This document shows, piece after piece, positions 1 to 13,010 of a DNA stretch of 64,000 nt. Every line of letters begins with the position of its first letter. Positions within the stretch are counted from its first letter, which is position 1. A program made the translations under genes and the position numbers. Below the pieces are notes generated by a model, which worked only from the letters and a program-made list of their open reading frames with translations, was not told the origin of the DNA and ran no database searches. The DNA comes from Caenorhabditis elegans. Lineage: Eukaryota; Nematoda; Chromadorea; Rhabditida; Rhabditidae. Location of the stretch: contig NC_003284.9 in NCBI RefSeq assembly GCF_000002985.6, positions 1,116,001 through 1,180,000 on the forward strand, read 5' to 3'.

Positions 1-88
1 ATACTTTGCATATTCAAAATTCTATAACACAGGTCCTCTTTGCATTGCATGAATTCACTTTAAACCTCATTCTTTTTACATTTTGAAG

Positions 89-460
89 GAACTGTGCTCG
101 AATAATGGGCGGTGTGAATGCAATCGTTGTGTTTGTAATATGGGGAAAACTGGGGCCTTCTGTGGATCTGACGAAAAGGTGAACTTTGTAGAGCTAGATA
201 ACGTCTTCTAATTGTACGGCTCAAAATCACAATGAATTTAACATTTTCAGACACCAGCCCCAGAGGAGAAGGATAAGCCAGAATCGGTGCCGGAGGAGCC
301 AGAAGCCACTGAAAAACCAGACGACATGCCGTCTGACAGTGATCTTGAGAAGGAACTGGATGAGTCATCGAGTGCGAAGGAAGAGCAAACTTCCTCCAGT
401 GGAGTTGTGTCGCGAGTTTGTGTATTGTTAACCTTTTTTCTTCTTGTTCTGAATTTTTAA
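89..460 (+). CDS. Integrin-beta-like EGF protein, C-terminal part only
   Basis: Two exons are visible, 89-178 and 251-460, joined in phase 0 across a 72-bp intron; the gene starts upstream of the window. The first exon encodes a cysteine-rich I-EGF module with the pattern C-x5-C-x-C-x2-C-x-C-x7-C, typical of integrin beta stalks and ITGBL1-like secreted proteins. The second exon encodes an acidic, Pro/Glu/Lys-rich linker and ends in a hydrophobic stretch (VCVLLTFFLLVLNF) directly before the stop. There is no cytoplasmic tail with NPxY motifs, so this is not a canonical signalling beta integrin. The hydrophobic end looks like a GPI-attachment signal or a tail anchor. An in-frame stop at 50-52 forces the exon to begin after it, consistent with the acceptor ending at 88. 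The family assignment rests on one EGF module. Confidence 0.7.
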
Positions 461-1346
461 GTAAAGCAATGAGCTCGATTTTCGATTTCTAGATTGCTCT
501 TTCATCCTCTCTCGGTTTTCGAAAGTTGAACCCCACTTCTTTACACATGTTTCTAATGATGCATGTGTATTATAGGTACTTAATTTAATTTGGAAATTGC
601 TGTAAAAAAGTGTACCGCTTTTTAAATGTGATTTTCAGGTTTAAGAGAAACCTTTTTTAGCCTGAAAAGTTAAAATAATTTAGTTTTACTTTCAAAATGC
701 GTGCCTATAATACACAAGTTTTTTTTACCTTATATCTACATTTCTCAATATGGTTTATTTCTAAACAGTCAACTTGTCATACTTGGTAAAATCATCCGTT
801 AATTTATTCAGAGTATCAAATTGTACTTGATATGCTTTTGGATAAAAGTTTTATTTTCTCTCAGTTTGAATTCAAAACATATGGAAAAGGGGGGTGTTTT
901 TATTTTTATTTTTGTAGGTGTTAGAGGTGAAGCTTGCAATTTGTAAATTGCAAAAAAAATTCTGGAACTTCAAACCAATAAAAAAATAAATCTTCGTTTT
1001 TCAGTAAATTTAAACTCTGAGATTTAGGCACTATAAAAATTTCAGAAGCAAAACTCAACTCTGAATATCTGAAAATTGAGCCCGAAATATTTTCAGATAC
1101 AGATAGATAGGTTTTTTCAGAAACGGATATTTTCATATTTTTCCTCGTATTTTTCTCCTTTTTGGCGATCTTCAAACATACTCTGCTAAAATATTATATT
1201 ATGAAATTTATTGGAAGAAAAAATAATACATTTATCAGACCAGTATTTGACAATGTGACGGAAAGCATTAGAATTAATATAATATGAATTATTATTTCGA
1301 GATGCTCAAAATATTACACCAGAATTCAAATATTACTCCTGGTCCC
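461..1346. other. Intergenic, convergent gene ends
   Basis: AT-rich spacer between the stop of the integrin-like gene and the stop of the minus-strand membrane-protein gene. It should hold both 3' UTRs. No conserved ORF, RNA gene or repeat was recognised. Confidence 0.6.
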
Positions 1347-3397
1347 TTACGCACAATAAAACTCGTCTCCAGCAAACCGTGCCTGGGACGTGCCAACGTG
1401 TTGCTGATAACGTTTGTACCGAACTTGGTCAGCGATTGACATTGTGCAGTGGAATGCCACACGGCAGACGTAGACGGAGACTGAGAGGAATGTTAGTGAG
1501 AGGCACCAGCCGACAATGCACAATTGGAACGTGGCTGGAAATAAAGTTTACTTGAATACTAGAAAAATTTACCATGTGAAATGGAACTGCTTTGCATTCT
1601 TCTTTTTTATCAAATAAAGTGTTGCCTTTGCACTTCATTTAAAAAATTTAGGTTATGGTGCATCGATAAGTCCAGTGTTTGAGCTCGATTGAAAATAATT
1701 GAAATTTAGTGATTTACTTGTGCTCCTAAACTCCTAAACGTTGACAGTGTATTTCTGCTTGCTTTGGGTTTACGAAAAACTGGCCAATTGACATGATACT
1801 TCTTATTTATTTTATAATGATTTAGTGGGAAATTACTTCTTGATTTTTTGATATTTTTATGTGCGAATCAAAATTTAGATTTAAGTACAGTTTCCGATCA
1901 AGTTTTCAACAATCACTTACCATCTACCAAATCCAGCTTGAAATGTGTAGAAACAAGTTGTGCACCCATTTTTGTGCACTGCAGGAAAAACATGAAGAGC
2001 TCACTTTCCGGCTTGATAAGCGCATAGGTAAAAGCCGTCAAGAAGACGGCACTGACAAATGTTTCAAGAGTCTGAAAACGGAAATTGGTTGCAGAATTGC
2101 TTTTAAAATACATTGACGTATGAATGTTCGTAACCCCTCGTGGGAACGATTTGAGCCGCTTTCACGTGGCGTCAGGCTGTCCCATTACGAATTAATCTAC
2201 AAAACATGCGGGAAATTTTCCCCAAAAATGAGAAGTTTGCGTCTACATTCCAGAAATTCTCGTAGATCTACGTAGATCAAACCGAAATGGGATAGCCTGA
2301 CACCACGTGTGATTTATTATTAATCCACGAAATAAAATTTTGAGCCACTAAAGACAAGACCAGCAGAAAATATTTTCAAAGTGATCCGAGTACGCGACTT
2401 GTACAAGTTTTATGAAAACAATTTTGAGTCGCTACGAACACTTTTAATTTCTTCAAAAACTCACTCTTAAAACAACGAATGGAATGCAGAAAAATGGCTG
2501 CTGGCGGATGATACCAATGTGCATCATGAGACTTGTCAGCACAATTCCACCCATTACTGCCGAGACGTATAGGATAAACTGAAAACATTTACGGGTTAAA
2601 ATTTCACATTGGAATCAAAATAACTATGCTTTACCTTGTTTCTGATCCCATTGTAATACATAAAGGCATTGAAAGCAATCACAATAATGGCAAGGGCACA
2701 GTAGATGAAGGAAATACAATGGGCAGATGAGGACTCCTAAATTTCTGATTATTAAGTTGAAAGTTCAATCAGGGAATTTGCTCCGAACTTTGAATACCAC
2801 AAATTTATAACCAGATCAACATCATATGAGTGACCTTCAAAGGGAAGGGAAAAAATGACATAAAATTGATTAATTCTCTTGCGGTTTTAATTATAGGCGC
2901 GTCGGCCTTTTATGTACCCAAATTAACAAATAAGAGCAGATGGGTAGAAAAAGGAAACATCAATTTTTTATGTCTTCTCTTGGTATTCGGCAGAAAATTT
3001 GTAAGAAACCAACATGCAAAGTAGCAAAGTAACGGAAAAAACCGACTCCCTATTTCTATGATAGAAAAAAATTTCAACATTTTTACGCGGAATCTATCGA
3101 GTTTTCGTTCCGATTATTCATTTGAAGTTATCCGTTTTTTTTTTCAAAAATCACTACCTCTTTGCCAGATCCCCGCTGACTCTTGGCAGATGTTCCTTGT
3201 TCTGGCTCTCTTCTCATCGGCGCCGACGACGGATTGTACTCCTGGCCGCTATTGTTTTTCGGCTCAAATCCTCCGTAGTAGTCATCTCTCTGAAATTGAA
3301 TTATCAATGTTTGCAAGACATCGTTTGAAACTACCTGTGAATATGTGGAGTATGTGTAGTAGTCTGCAGTGAGGCAAGGTGCTGATGGTCTTGTCAT
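1347..3397 (-). CDS. Four-transmembrane protein, nematode type
   Basis: Six exons on the minus strand join in frame: 3335-3397, 3158-3289, 2635-2736, 2465-2578, 1921-2071, 1347-1534, giving 249 residues. Residues 1-65 are polar and low complexity (Tyr-, Asn-, Ser- and Arg-rich), probably cytosolic. Four hydrophobic helices follow at about 72-93, 101-123, 142-158 and 193-213, then a basic tail ending in DEFYCA. The ATG at 3395-3397 sits about 8 bases behind a tttcag acceptor, as expected for a trans-spliced 5' end. The topology resembles small tetraspan proteins common in nematodes, but no tetraspanin CCG motif or claudin W-GLW-C-C motif is seen, so no function is assigned. A palindromic repeat element lies in the intron between exons 4 and 5. 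Confidence 0.8.
2163..2309. repeat. MITE-like palindromic element, family A, copy 1
   Basis: The ends are near-perfect 24-bp inverted repeats reading CACGTGG-GTCAGGCT-TCCCATT. Inside is a conserved core with CATGCGGGAAATTTTCCCC and a TGATCTACGTAGATC-type palindrome. The same family recurs at 4930, 49512 and 51093. It lies in intron 4 of the four-TM gene. Confidence 0.75.
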
Positions 3398-4290
3398 TTT
3401 TGGGTCTGAAAATGAAGGTTAGAAATGAAGGGGTACAGAAAAAAGAAGAAAGAAAAGAAAAAAATTGCAACGACACTATCATTAAATTTAGAACTTTTTA
3501 CATAGAATGATCCTAACTCGTAACAACTTAACTGTAAAAATTATATTAATAAATATTTTGTCAGTTGAAATGGTCTGACTGAACTAATGGGACAGCTACG
3601 GTAAATTGACAGCACTATGGCTCAATTTTTCGTGATATTTAACTTTTGATTTTTGGGCATACAGATAAGTTACTCTCGAAATTTATCAATCGATCCTTGG
3701 ACTTTTTTGTTCGGCAGAGGCTGGCGGAGTTTACAAGCGTACGACGAGGTTTAACTTTTTTTACAGTTTTATAAATGGGACATAGATGAATATTTCGAAT
3801 GCTAAATGCAAAAAGAATCAGCAAAAAGCTCACAGACCTGTCATTTTCTGCCGAAAAACGTCGTTTAAGGATCGATTGCTAAATTTTGGCAGTAATTTTG
3901 GGCACCGTTATTAAAAATATTTGTTAAAAGTAAGAAAAAGTATATTATTTCAAAAGTGAGCAAAACATGTTGTCTATTTCAAATGAGAATATTAAAAATT
4001 AATTAAAAGGTGCAAGTTAAAGAAGGCTGTAAAAAAATTAGCGTATGTCAGATCTATGTAAAAGTTGAATTATTAGTAAGACTGTATATTGTAGTACAGC
4101 TGGTGGTGTTCTTGAAAAAATTTTCAACATTGTTTTCGACTTTGTCAAAAGTTTTTAAAAGATGTCTTTGTAATGGCCAAAAATTTGGGATTTAAAATTG
4201 GTTTGAACTTGTGTTTGGTATTTTTTGAGACAAAAAATGATACAGGTAAATCAGGATTAATATAGAAGAATTACAACAAAAAAATCAGAC

Positions 4291-4315
4291 CTCCCGTTCA
4301 GTTGAGCAACGGGAG
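4291..4315. other. Short stem-loop
   Basis: Perfect 8-bp stem (CTCCCGTT / AACGGGAG) with a 9-base loop, next to the purine-rich block upstream of the minus-strand gene. Function unknown. Confidence 0.4.
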
Positions 4316-4929
4316 ACTAGGACCAAAAAAAAACGCGTGGTGTGCTCGGCGGGGCTCACACTCGTTCGGACCCCCGTCTCGTCGAGTGTGGGAGAAGAAG
4401 GATACTCAATGACAATAAACGGCGGGAAATGAAGGAGGAAGACGACGAGCAGTAGAGAGACAGACAGAGAGAGATGGAGAGGTTGACCTCTCCTTGCGAG
4501 TGACCAAGCGGGTCTCTAGGGCCGATCGATTCTCTGGACCAGAAAGATGACAGGGGAGAAGACATGGGCCAAACGACAATTGAATAATTGAGTTGATGAA
4601 AGCGAGAGGAGGGACATGACGCACATTTGTTCTTCGGCTCAGTGAGCATGATTGAATAATGATAGATCTCATTTATTTTTCATTTTGACAGGACAACCAA
4701 CATGTTGAAATATAATCCTGGACGATTGCATGAGGAAACGGAAAACATGAGAAATAGGAGCAGCGAAATCAAAATGTTTCGAGATTATTTCTAAAACGAG
4801 AACTGACATTTTATATAACTCAAAACCTGAAAAAACTTCTGAATAGTGTACAAAATCATTTTAGACGTGTACGCTCAAAACACTGATCGAATTTATGTCT
4901 AGGCTAAGAAAACTAAATGTCTCTACCTT

Positions 4930-5108
4930 CACGCGGTGCCAGGCTGTCCCATCACAATTTGATCTACAAAAAATGCGGGAATTTTTCACCCAAAACATGT
5001 ACGTCAGTTCTAAACGACGCGAAATCAGTTGAAACCACTGCGTCTCTTCTCCCGCATTTTCTAGATCTATGTAGATCAAGCCGAAATAAGACGCTCTGAC
5101 ACTACGTG
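4930..5108. repeat. MITE-like palindromic element, family A, copy 2
   Basis: Starts CACGCGGTGCCAGGCTGTCC and ends with the inverse, GCTCTGACACTACGTG. It shares the GATCTACAAAAAATGCGGG core with the other copies. Ends are more diverged than in copy 1. Confidence 0.7.
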
Positions 5109-6612
5109 TACCATGATTTTGAACATTTATTTGTTATTGTAGCTATAAACATACACATGGTTGCATACGAAAATTCAACTTATGAGAGTTTTAAGGCAGT
5201 AGATTGTTCTGTTTTCGGTCAAAAAAAATTCCCATTAACCAGAGATATCTAGAATTAATTTTAAAAAATTGTGAGTTTTAAAATACACTACCACCTAATT
5301 ATAGGACATTGAAAGCTTTCGGACAAAAATTTGCGGGAGCAAAGCTCAACTTTAACATCAAAAGTTACTTTAAATCAATGTCTGAAATGCGTCAATTCTT
5401 TTTTCTCACTACAAATTTTCTCTCAAAAAAAAATTAAACGAACTAAAAATTTCTGGTAATTTAACTTTTTTGGTGCACATTTTCACGTTAGTAAAGCTGA
5501 AAAAAGGAGCCATTTTTGCAAGTTTTTGCATAAATTGTCAAAGTGTAAAAGTGTCATGTAGTAGTTTTTCATTAAAAATGCAATATATGCACACTTTTCT
5601 CAATTTAGAATTCAAATTTTGTGTTGCGAAAGTTGTCAGCTTCTGACTAATGTTTTATAGGGAAACTTAGAGGTTATATTGAATAATAAATTCCAACTTA
5701 CTAAAAATGTTTCTAGCCATGAAAAACGGGAATCTCATCCAGCTTTTCAGTTTCGTAATAGTCTAAGGATGTTATGAAATTTTGAAACTTTCTGTTGCTG
5801 TGAAAAACTAATTTATTTTTTTTTGAAAATTGAAAAAAGAAAACATTTTTGAATAGGAGCAGAAACTTTATTTATCAATTTTTTGTAAATTACCTAAGCA
5901 TTTTTGATAGTTCGAAGTTTACTTTTCAAATTGAAATACCGAATTTCCAGTTCAAATGCCATTCTCATATTTTATATTAAATTAACATTTTCAGATTAAA
6001 AAAAAACTGCATACATGAGACAGGAGACCATTTTCACAAGAAATGTAAAAAAATAATAAGACTGAGTTTTTCGTGGAACAGTAGAGTAAAGAGGTCTAGC
6101 TGATGCTCATGTTTTAAAAGTTTTTAGGAAACTTGCATTTCAGGGTGCTTAGCTTTTCTGAAAATCTAAATTAAAAATTTTGAAAAAAAAAGAGATAAAA
6201 GTGAAATTTTCCAGTACCAAAAGCCTCTCGAAAATAGAATATTGAGAACATTTGTGTCATCAACTACAATTTCTTCATTTCCTCCTCCTCTTCGGACTCC
6301 TCTGCCATCTTCCTTCCCCCAGTTTCTTCAATTCTATCAAGTAAAAGATAGCCATCTTCCATCCTTTTGCCCGTTGTTTCATCTTCTCAAATACTACGCG
6401 CCAAAACCACGAGTCAGTCATACAAAGGGAAAGATTTATTGGTGTTATTTTTGAAAAAGGGGAATGAGAGATATGAAGATGTGAAAATGTAAAGAGCTAT
6501 GTGTGTTGTGGTGGGGAAGAAAACAATTGAAACAATAGATTGCCTTCTGTTTATGGTGCATCGAAGAGGTTTTTGTGATTTTCTGAAAAATCTACATGGC
6601 AAGAAGAGGAGA

Positions 6613-8149
6613 TTAATCAATTGGAAAAACTGCGATTCGAGATCTCGCAAGCTTCCAAATTTGACCATCAGCAGTGTAGTGTACCTAAAAAAAATTCCAC
6701 ATTTGGTGGGAAAACGCTTTTAGGAAAACTTGGTAAAATTAATTTTTCACGATTGAAATATACTAAATATTTTAAAAAATTCTAAAAACGTATAAAATTA
6801 GTACTGTTTCTGACAATGAAAAACTGTATATTTCAGATTTTGCTTCAGTGAGCAAACTAAATTCAAACTCTCTAAACATATCGTTCTCTAAACCAAAAAG
6901 CCTCAGGTACTTACCCTCTCCAATTCATCATTAGAAAAATAATCCCCTGAATCATCCGATTGGAAGTTCTCGATCACAAGCGTGCCATTTTCATACATGT
7001 GCTCACGGCCGTCTCCGGACTTTTTTGCGTTCTGAATTTTTTAGGTTGTTAAATTTTTTAAAACTACAATTTTGTTTCAATAAAAATGTTTCCAGTTTTG
7101 AAAAAATTAGATATCGAATAAAACTTTAAAACAATCTACTAAAAATCTTTTACATTAAACGATTTTTTTCCGAATTTGAATTCCCTCGCAAATAAATGAC
7201 CCATCTTAAATTTTTTTTTTGAATTTTTTTTTTTCGAATTTCTGATTTTTAATTGCAAAAATACAGGAAAATTTACCGTATTTTCTTTATTAGAGTCGCT
7301 TGCTAGTCTATATAGTTTCAGATGTAATTTCAACAAAAACTATCTGACTTTTCTTAAATTAGTCGCATTATTTGTCAAATTGAAAAAAAAATTATAGGAA
7401 TTCACCAAAAGACAAACTAAATATAAAATTTTGAAAAATACTAAACCGTCAAGAAATTTACAAAAAAATCGAAAAGGAATATTAAAAAATCACAATTTTC
7501 TCAAAACAACTTAGATTTGAAAACATAATTTAAATGTAATGAAACAATTTTCAAAACTTAACAAAAACACAATTTCTTTAATTGTTCAGTTCACCTTTGT
7601 CACCCATCCATTACAGGTGTCAGACGTTTTCTCATTTTTCTCGCAAGGTCTTATGGTTTCTTCAATTCCATTTCTGACGCGCTTCCATTCTTTTACCTCT
7701 CGTCCAATGTCAAGTATTAACGTTTCACCGACCTAAATATATGTTCTTCTATATCTGATTCGGTGATTCAGGGGTTTGCAAAATTTTCAATGAAATGTGC
7801 ATTTCTAGTCTCAAAAAAAAATTTCAAACATTTTTTATAACTAACAATTGTAAGTCATGGTGCAACAAAGAAATTGTGTGAACTGTCAGCTTATTTCTTT
7901 GGGTTTTTTATGTCTGTGTAATTACCAGTTCAACTTTTAAAATGTCAATATTTTCCGATAATGTCTTGGTTTTTCAGCTTCGAATTTCAGAATTTTTTTC
8001 TAGATTTTTTAATATAAATTTTTAATAATAATCGTTTTTGTTAAACTCAAACTAACCTTGACTGGATAAATCGTTAGTGCACCATCAACTAAAAAATTGT
8101 TAGATGCAGTAATAAAAATTAATAGAATATTTACAAAAAAAGTATGCAT
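6613..8149 (-). CDS. Small secreted Ig-like protein
   Basis: Four minus-strand exons join in phase 0: 8057-8149, 7595-7732, 6915-7031, 6613-6684, giving 139 residues. Residues 1-22 form a signal peptide. The rest resembles one Ig (I-set-like) domain: a strand with LILDIGREVKEWKRV, a cysteine pair at 61 and 71, NGTLVIENFQ, then D-S-G-D-Y at 104-108, the D-x-G-x-Y turn typical of Ig F strands. Unlike a canonical Ig domain, no cysteine follows that tyrosine, so the usual B-F disulfide is missing and Cys61-Cys71 may replace it. NGT at 92-94 is a possible glycosylation site. I recall a nematode family with this layout but cannot name a function. The short exons make it easy for gene finders to miss. 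Confidence 0.8.
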
Positions 8150-9762
8150 AGTTTTTAATTCGATGAAAATCCCACAGATGAACACCAGAAAACAAGAGAC
8201 AATAGAAGATGAACGTTGAATGGCGGGTCAAAGAAAAACGCTATGTGATGGGTTAAAAAGAAGATACGCGCAATCTTTTTATTTTGAAATTTCAAACAGA
8301 GTAGAGAAAATGATAGAAAAAAAACAAGATTGACACAAAAATAGGCTGGAAAACCGGTTGATATCACATTTTTCTCTAATTTTTTTTTCAAATTTTTAAT
8401 TAGTTTCACTAATTTATTGTCACGTGTAGTTGACCTGATAATTGTGGAAAAAAGAAATATATAATTTGTGTTTTTCAATAAATATCATATCTCTAAAATG
8501 ACTTTTTTTGAGATTTTTGGAAAAACCCAAATATAGCCGAGAATTACAAAAAAAGCATTTCATAATTTATTATAATGGAACAAATTTTTTATAGGCAAAG
8601 CTACTAGGTTAAAAAATTTTACGGGAATACAAAGAAAAAAACTGATTATTAGAAAAAACAGAAAATGACTGGTAATTATTGAAATTTTTAGAATTTTCCA
8701 AAACATTAAAAAATTTAGATTTTTTCAAAAATCATAAAATACACTTTTGGTACTGACGGCTTAAGTATTTGAAAACATACGTTTTAATTTTTTTTTAATT
8801 GTGACGTCACAATTTTTTAAGAAAAATTTCCCTATGATATCAATTTGAAAAAATACTTTTGAAAAAGTAGATGTACAATTTTAATATAGAAAAATTATAA
8901 TTTTTAAAGAGACTAGACTAAACTGTAAATTAACCAACTCCTTCACATTTCTAGAAGTTTTTTTTTCCGTTTTTAATAACTTGTTGATGAGTTAATAAAA
9001 ACGGAAGAAGATTACGCATAGATCAGTATCACAAAACTGGCTAAGTTTCTATTTTGTATCTAGTCTGCTTATTAATCAAATTAGGTCAGCAAAAACTAAT
9101 TATCAGTTACGTACTGCGTCTGCTGCTCAAAGCTGACATCTCTAAAGAACCTGATCAAACATGCAACTTTTTTTGAACTCCGGATGTCGCGGAAAATTTA
9201 GCTTGAAAAATTGGTAAGGTCAAAACTTTGTAAGAAAAATTTCCTAGAAATAAAAAAAAATACAAAACTGAGTTTTTAATTTTGGAATTTTTTAATTTTC
9301 AGAAGAATCCCAATTAAAAAACAATTATCAAATCAGAAATTAATTAAAACTTTCTATATGTTTTTCTAATGACAATTATAATACAAGCAATTTTTAGTTT
9401 GCAAAGAAAAACTCAAAAATGTATCAGATTTTTTTCAAAATTTTTTTGAGTCAAATAATTACTACATACATATTTTATTTTTCTAGTCGAGTCAAAAGAG
9501 TGAAGTTCCAGTTTTCACAGAAAGAAAACTCGCTGACCAGGATCTCTGTAATGTTTCATAAAATGTATAACGACTATAATAAAATTTAAGTGATTGCAGA
9601 AAACAGATAACGCCATGCCTTCTACTATTGACGTTTGTGCTCGGCGGTTCGATAAACTCTTGCCGCTGCTTTTGAAGCCTTGTTTTTCAACATTTACAAC
9701 AAGGTGGGTTTAGGTATTTTAAAGTTTTCATAATTTCTTATCAATTTTATTATTATCAACAG
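8150..9762. other. Divergent intergenic region
   Basis: AT-rich shared upstream region of the Ig-like gene (minus) and the LAMP gene (plus). It contains a hairpin at 8965-9006. No other structure was recognised. Confidence 0.5.
8965..9006. repeat. Hairpin-forming inverted repeat
   Basis: TTCCGTTTTTAATAAC at 8965-8980 pairs with GTTAATAAAAACGGAA at 8991-9006 (one mismatch, 10-base loop). It lies midway between two divergent genes. Confidence 0.5.
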
Positions 9763-12220
9763 ATGAAACAAAAATGCACCTGTTCATTATTTATAATGGT
9801 TTTAACATTTATTTCAATAGCTGATGCTGCTTCAGATGCTGCGAATAAGGGAGTTTATAAGGTGAATGTTCTCAAATTTAATAAAGCTTTCTAAAAAAAC
9901 AATAACGTATTTTACAAAAAACTCATTTATGAAAATATGTTTTTTTTTTGAAATTTAATTTAGAACATCGCCTAGCAAATTTAATTTTTCTAATTTGGAA
10001 AACTTTCTTGAAGCTACAAAACTTTTTATTTTAATTTTCCAAATCCTGACTGCAATTTTGAATAGGCGATTTTGGCTGTTTTGTCTTGCATTATCAATTC
10101 CAATTTGAAATTTTCTGAAATTTTTTTAAAAATTACATTTAAGTTTAATTAAGAAACTTAATTATAGAGTTGAAGTTTTTGTCAAGCAACTATCCCAATT
10201 TCAGGTAGTAAATTCTACAACAAAAGAGCCGTGTATAATATTCCAAGCAGATATATATTTATACCTAACTTATCACACCAGTGACAGTGAGGTAAGTGAT
10301 TTTTCACTATTTCGAAAATTCATCCAAAAGTGAAACAACTTGAAAACCACAAAAACTGAATAGACTACATTTGACATGTCTATTTCTACAATTATCAGCA
10401 AGTTCAAGCCATGTGTCATTTGACATTTGTGTAGTTTTTGGTATTTTGTGACTTGTGAGGGTACGTAAAATAAAAGAAAAGTAGGATTGAATAGTATCCA
10501 AATTTTTTTGAAATCTGATTTTGAAGCTTTGAAGTATAATGGCTTTTAAAGGTGCTACACGTAGGTAGGCAGAAATGTATTCAGGTGTATGTGCTTGCCT
10601 TTCTATATTTTGCATTTTGGCATTCAACTTGTCGGTTTAGCAAACAAAAAGCCGTAATGTAGCCTACAAGGACGGAAGTAGTGAATCACTGAAGTACATA
10701 TAACCAAGGACCAAAAACATTTTCAAAACGTAGTAGGCAATTTTTCATACGACTAAAGCTAGATTGTAGTAATTAAAAACGTCGATGCACCATGATCAAA
10801 CCTGAATTTTTCCACAATTCTCGTTTTACAGAAGGACGTGATAGTTCATGTGCCAACATCCTCAACAGCGGACACTGGGGTGTCATCATGCAACGTTACG
10901 ATAACCACGTCTGGAATGTCTGTTGAATCTCAGTTACTGAGAGTAAACTTGGACCATGTAAGTTTTAATTTATATACTTTATTTGTAAAAAGTTATACAA
11001 AGTTATAACAACTATTCAAATAATTTTTAACATGAAAGGAGTAAATAGGTAGTGAAACATTTTCGTATAGCTTGAAGTTTTAAACAACGTGCTGCATAAA
11101 TTTACTATAGACGTACCTGTAAATTCAAATTTTTCAGATGAATGGCTGGACAATTGACTTTGCATTCACCAAAGATAATCGATTCAAAACGGAAAAAGAA
11201 AAACAATTTGCACTGTATCAAGTGAATATCACTGCAAACTTTGCATCCGATCCAACTGCATTTCCCGATTTCAAATATCCCACTCAACAGTACTATCTTC
11301 ATGTGGATCCCAACGATTTGTCGGATATTGGAGGTTCTATATTTGCAAGTGTGGGGCATTCATATTATTGTCCAAGTGAGCAGAAATATGCAATCAATGA
11401 CAATGACAATGATAAGTATGGACCAATGGCCTAGTAAGTTTTACTACTAAATTTGTGACAAGTAGTAACAGAAAATTTGGCCAATATTACAAAGTTTCAG
11501 TTTTGGAGTTTTTTGGATCAGTATATTAGTTTGGTACGCTGATTGTACCACTTCAGCCCCAAAATTGGCCAAAGTGCCAAAATACTAGATTCAGATTTAT
11601 ATATTCAGCATCAAATTTAAATTGACAACAATTCAAGCGTTTATGGAGGACACTGATTCCTTTGGGCCAAGTAAGTCAATTTTTTTCAAAATGTTTTTTT
11701 ATGCCTGATTATGTTCAGAAGAAACTTGTCCAACTGATCAAAGTACATTGGATTTGGTTCCAATTATTGTCGGATCCGCACTCGCTGGACTCATTGTGCT
11801 CACTTTGGTTGTTTATTTGGTAAGTAGCTCTACGTTAAATTGTTTACCTATTCATGGTGCATCGGAGGTTTCGGGCAGATTTTAATTTTTGAAAACAAAA
11901 AATTGGCTGTGAGAATAGTATATTCAGGTTACCGGCTAAATGTGAAGCCGGGAGTTTTGAAGCAGAACTAGGTCTGTAACAAAGCTGTGCAAAGTTTGAC
12001 AAAAAAACCAGCAAAATGCCGATAACTAGAAACTGTAAATGTTCTACTTTCCCACACTGTATCAAAAATTCCCAGCGATTTACATAGTTTTCCAATTCAG
12101 ATCTATCGAAGCTTCTTACCAGAGGAGGTGCTCAATTTGGTCAACCCAGAAGCTCATTTTGACAGTGACACAGCTTCCAATGACGAAATAGACAAGACAT
12201 CTTCAATTGAGCGATTTTGA
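9763..12220 (+). CDS. lmp-2: LAMP-family lysosomal membrane glycoprotein
   Basis: Seven exons join in frame: 9763-9861, 10205-10291, 10832-10957, 11138-11433, 11609-11670, 11719-11819, 12101-12220, giving 296 residues. Residues 1-22 are a signal peptide. The lumenal part carries four cysteines (PC at about 43, SSC at 82, YYC and ETC), matching one LAMP lumenal domain with two disulfides, plus NST, NVT and NIT sequons. A single helix lies at about 232-257 (VPIIVGSALAGLIVLTLVVYL), followed by a 39-residue tail. The tail begins IYRSF, a YxxPhi-type sorting signal, though closer to the membrane than the usual GYxxI of LAMPs. The ATG directly follows an atcaacag acceptor, so a trans-spliced leader there is likely. 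The symbol is from memory of the C. elegans LAMP pair and the adjacency to snx-1. Confidence 0.75.
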
Positions 12221-12264
12221 TTTTTAATTTTCTTTTTTTAAAAATTTTTCCACACTCTTGATTT

Positions 12265-12270
12265 AATAAA
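12265..12270 (+). terminator. Polyadenylation signal of the LAMP gene
   Basis: AATAAA 45 bases after the stop codon, the usual spacing for worm 3' ends. Confidence 0.6.
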
Positions 12271-12599
12271 ATGAAGGAATTGTCGAGCTTTTCAGTTTCT
12301 TTTACAAATTAATGTTTTTTTGAAAAACTGAAGGTTGGTTGTGGATTACAGATTTTTGCCTGGAATATTTTAAAATACTGAAAAATCCAAAACTATTTCG
12401 ATGGAAAAATTTCTGATTGAAGTTTTCAGTTGTTTGATTCAAAAAAAATGTCACCTGCTTATTGACACGTTACTATAGGAAACGTGGATTTTGTGGGCAA
12501 AAAAAACTGAATTTTTTGAATTGATTTCTTAAAATTCATAATCAAAATTTTGCATTTCCCATATTAAATCACGTCAATTTTCCAAACCGGTTTCTTCAT

Positions 12600-12860
12600 A
12601 AACACGACAATAAAACATTGTTTTCCATTCTCCTCGCCCCGCACGCGCGACGAACGATGACTAACAAGTGCAAGCGCGCTCCGCTGCACACCTCCCCCTT
12701 CCACATGTGAATGGAGGTCAGTGTGTGCACACGGACCGTTCCCTGTGTTTTTTGCAGTGTGCGCGTCGTGGTCCGCACATCGATTCTAGCCAAAGGGGCG
12801 ACTATCGATTTTGTTTGTTTATTTTTCATCTTGTTCTCTCTCGTTTTTAGTTTATCTTTT
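12600..12860 (+). promoter_or_regulatory. GC-rich probable promoter of snx-1
   Basis: A block unusually rich in CpG and GC for this window (for example CGCACGCGCGACG at about 12640 and GTGTGCGCGTCGTGG at about 12758, roughly complementary). It lies 150-400 bp upstream of the snx-1 start, inside an otherwise AT-rich gap. A promoter role is inferred from position and composition only. Confidence 0.45.
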
Positions 12861-12975
12861 GTTGGGGAATGATATTCTATTTCATAATCTGTTTATTATA
12901 TTGAATTCGCTCTGAATTTCCCGTGACTTGCTTAGTTTTCTCTAGAAAAAATTTCAAATTAATGTTTAAAATTTA

Positions 12976-12985
12976 AAATTTACAG
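12976..12985 (+). promoter_or_regulatory. Probable trans-splice acceptor for snx-1
   Basis: AAATTTACAG ending at 12985, followed by a 25-base leader and the start codon at 13011. No donor or coding exon is seen upstream, so a spliced-leader acceptor is the simplest reading. Confidence 0.5.
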
Positions 12986-13010
12986 AAAACCAAATCTTGT
13001 CCACCTGGAA

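Larger units (their letters stand above)
3398..6612. other. Intergenic region, upstream of four-TM gene
   Basis: About 3.2 kb with no supported gene. It includes a short perfect stem-loop at 4291-4315 (CTCCCGTT and AACGGGAG around a 9-base loop), a purine-rich, promoter-like block at about 4400-4640, and a family A palindromic element at 4930-5108. The rest is AT-rich. Confidence 0.55.

Noticed and set aside
4356..4672. Two minus-strand ORFs in the purine-rich block
   Set aside because: Low-complexity Ser/Leu/Arg translation of a GA repeat; no splice or domain evidence.
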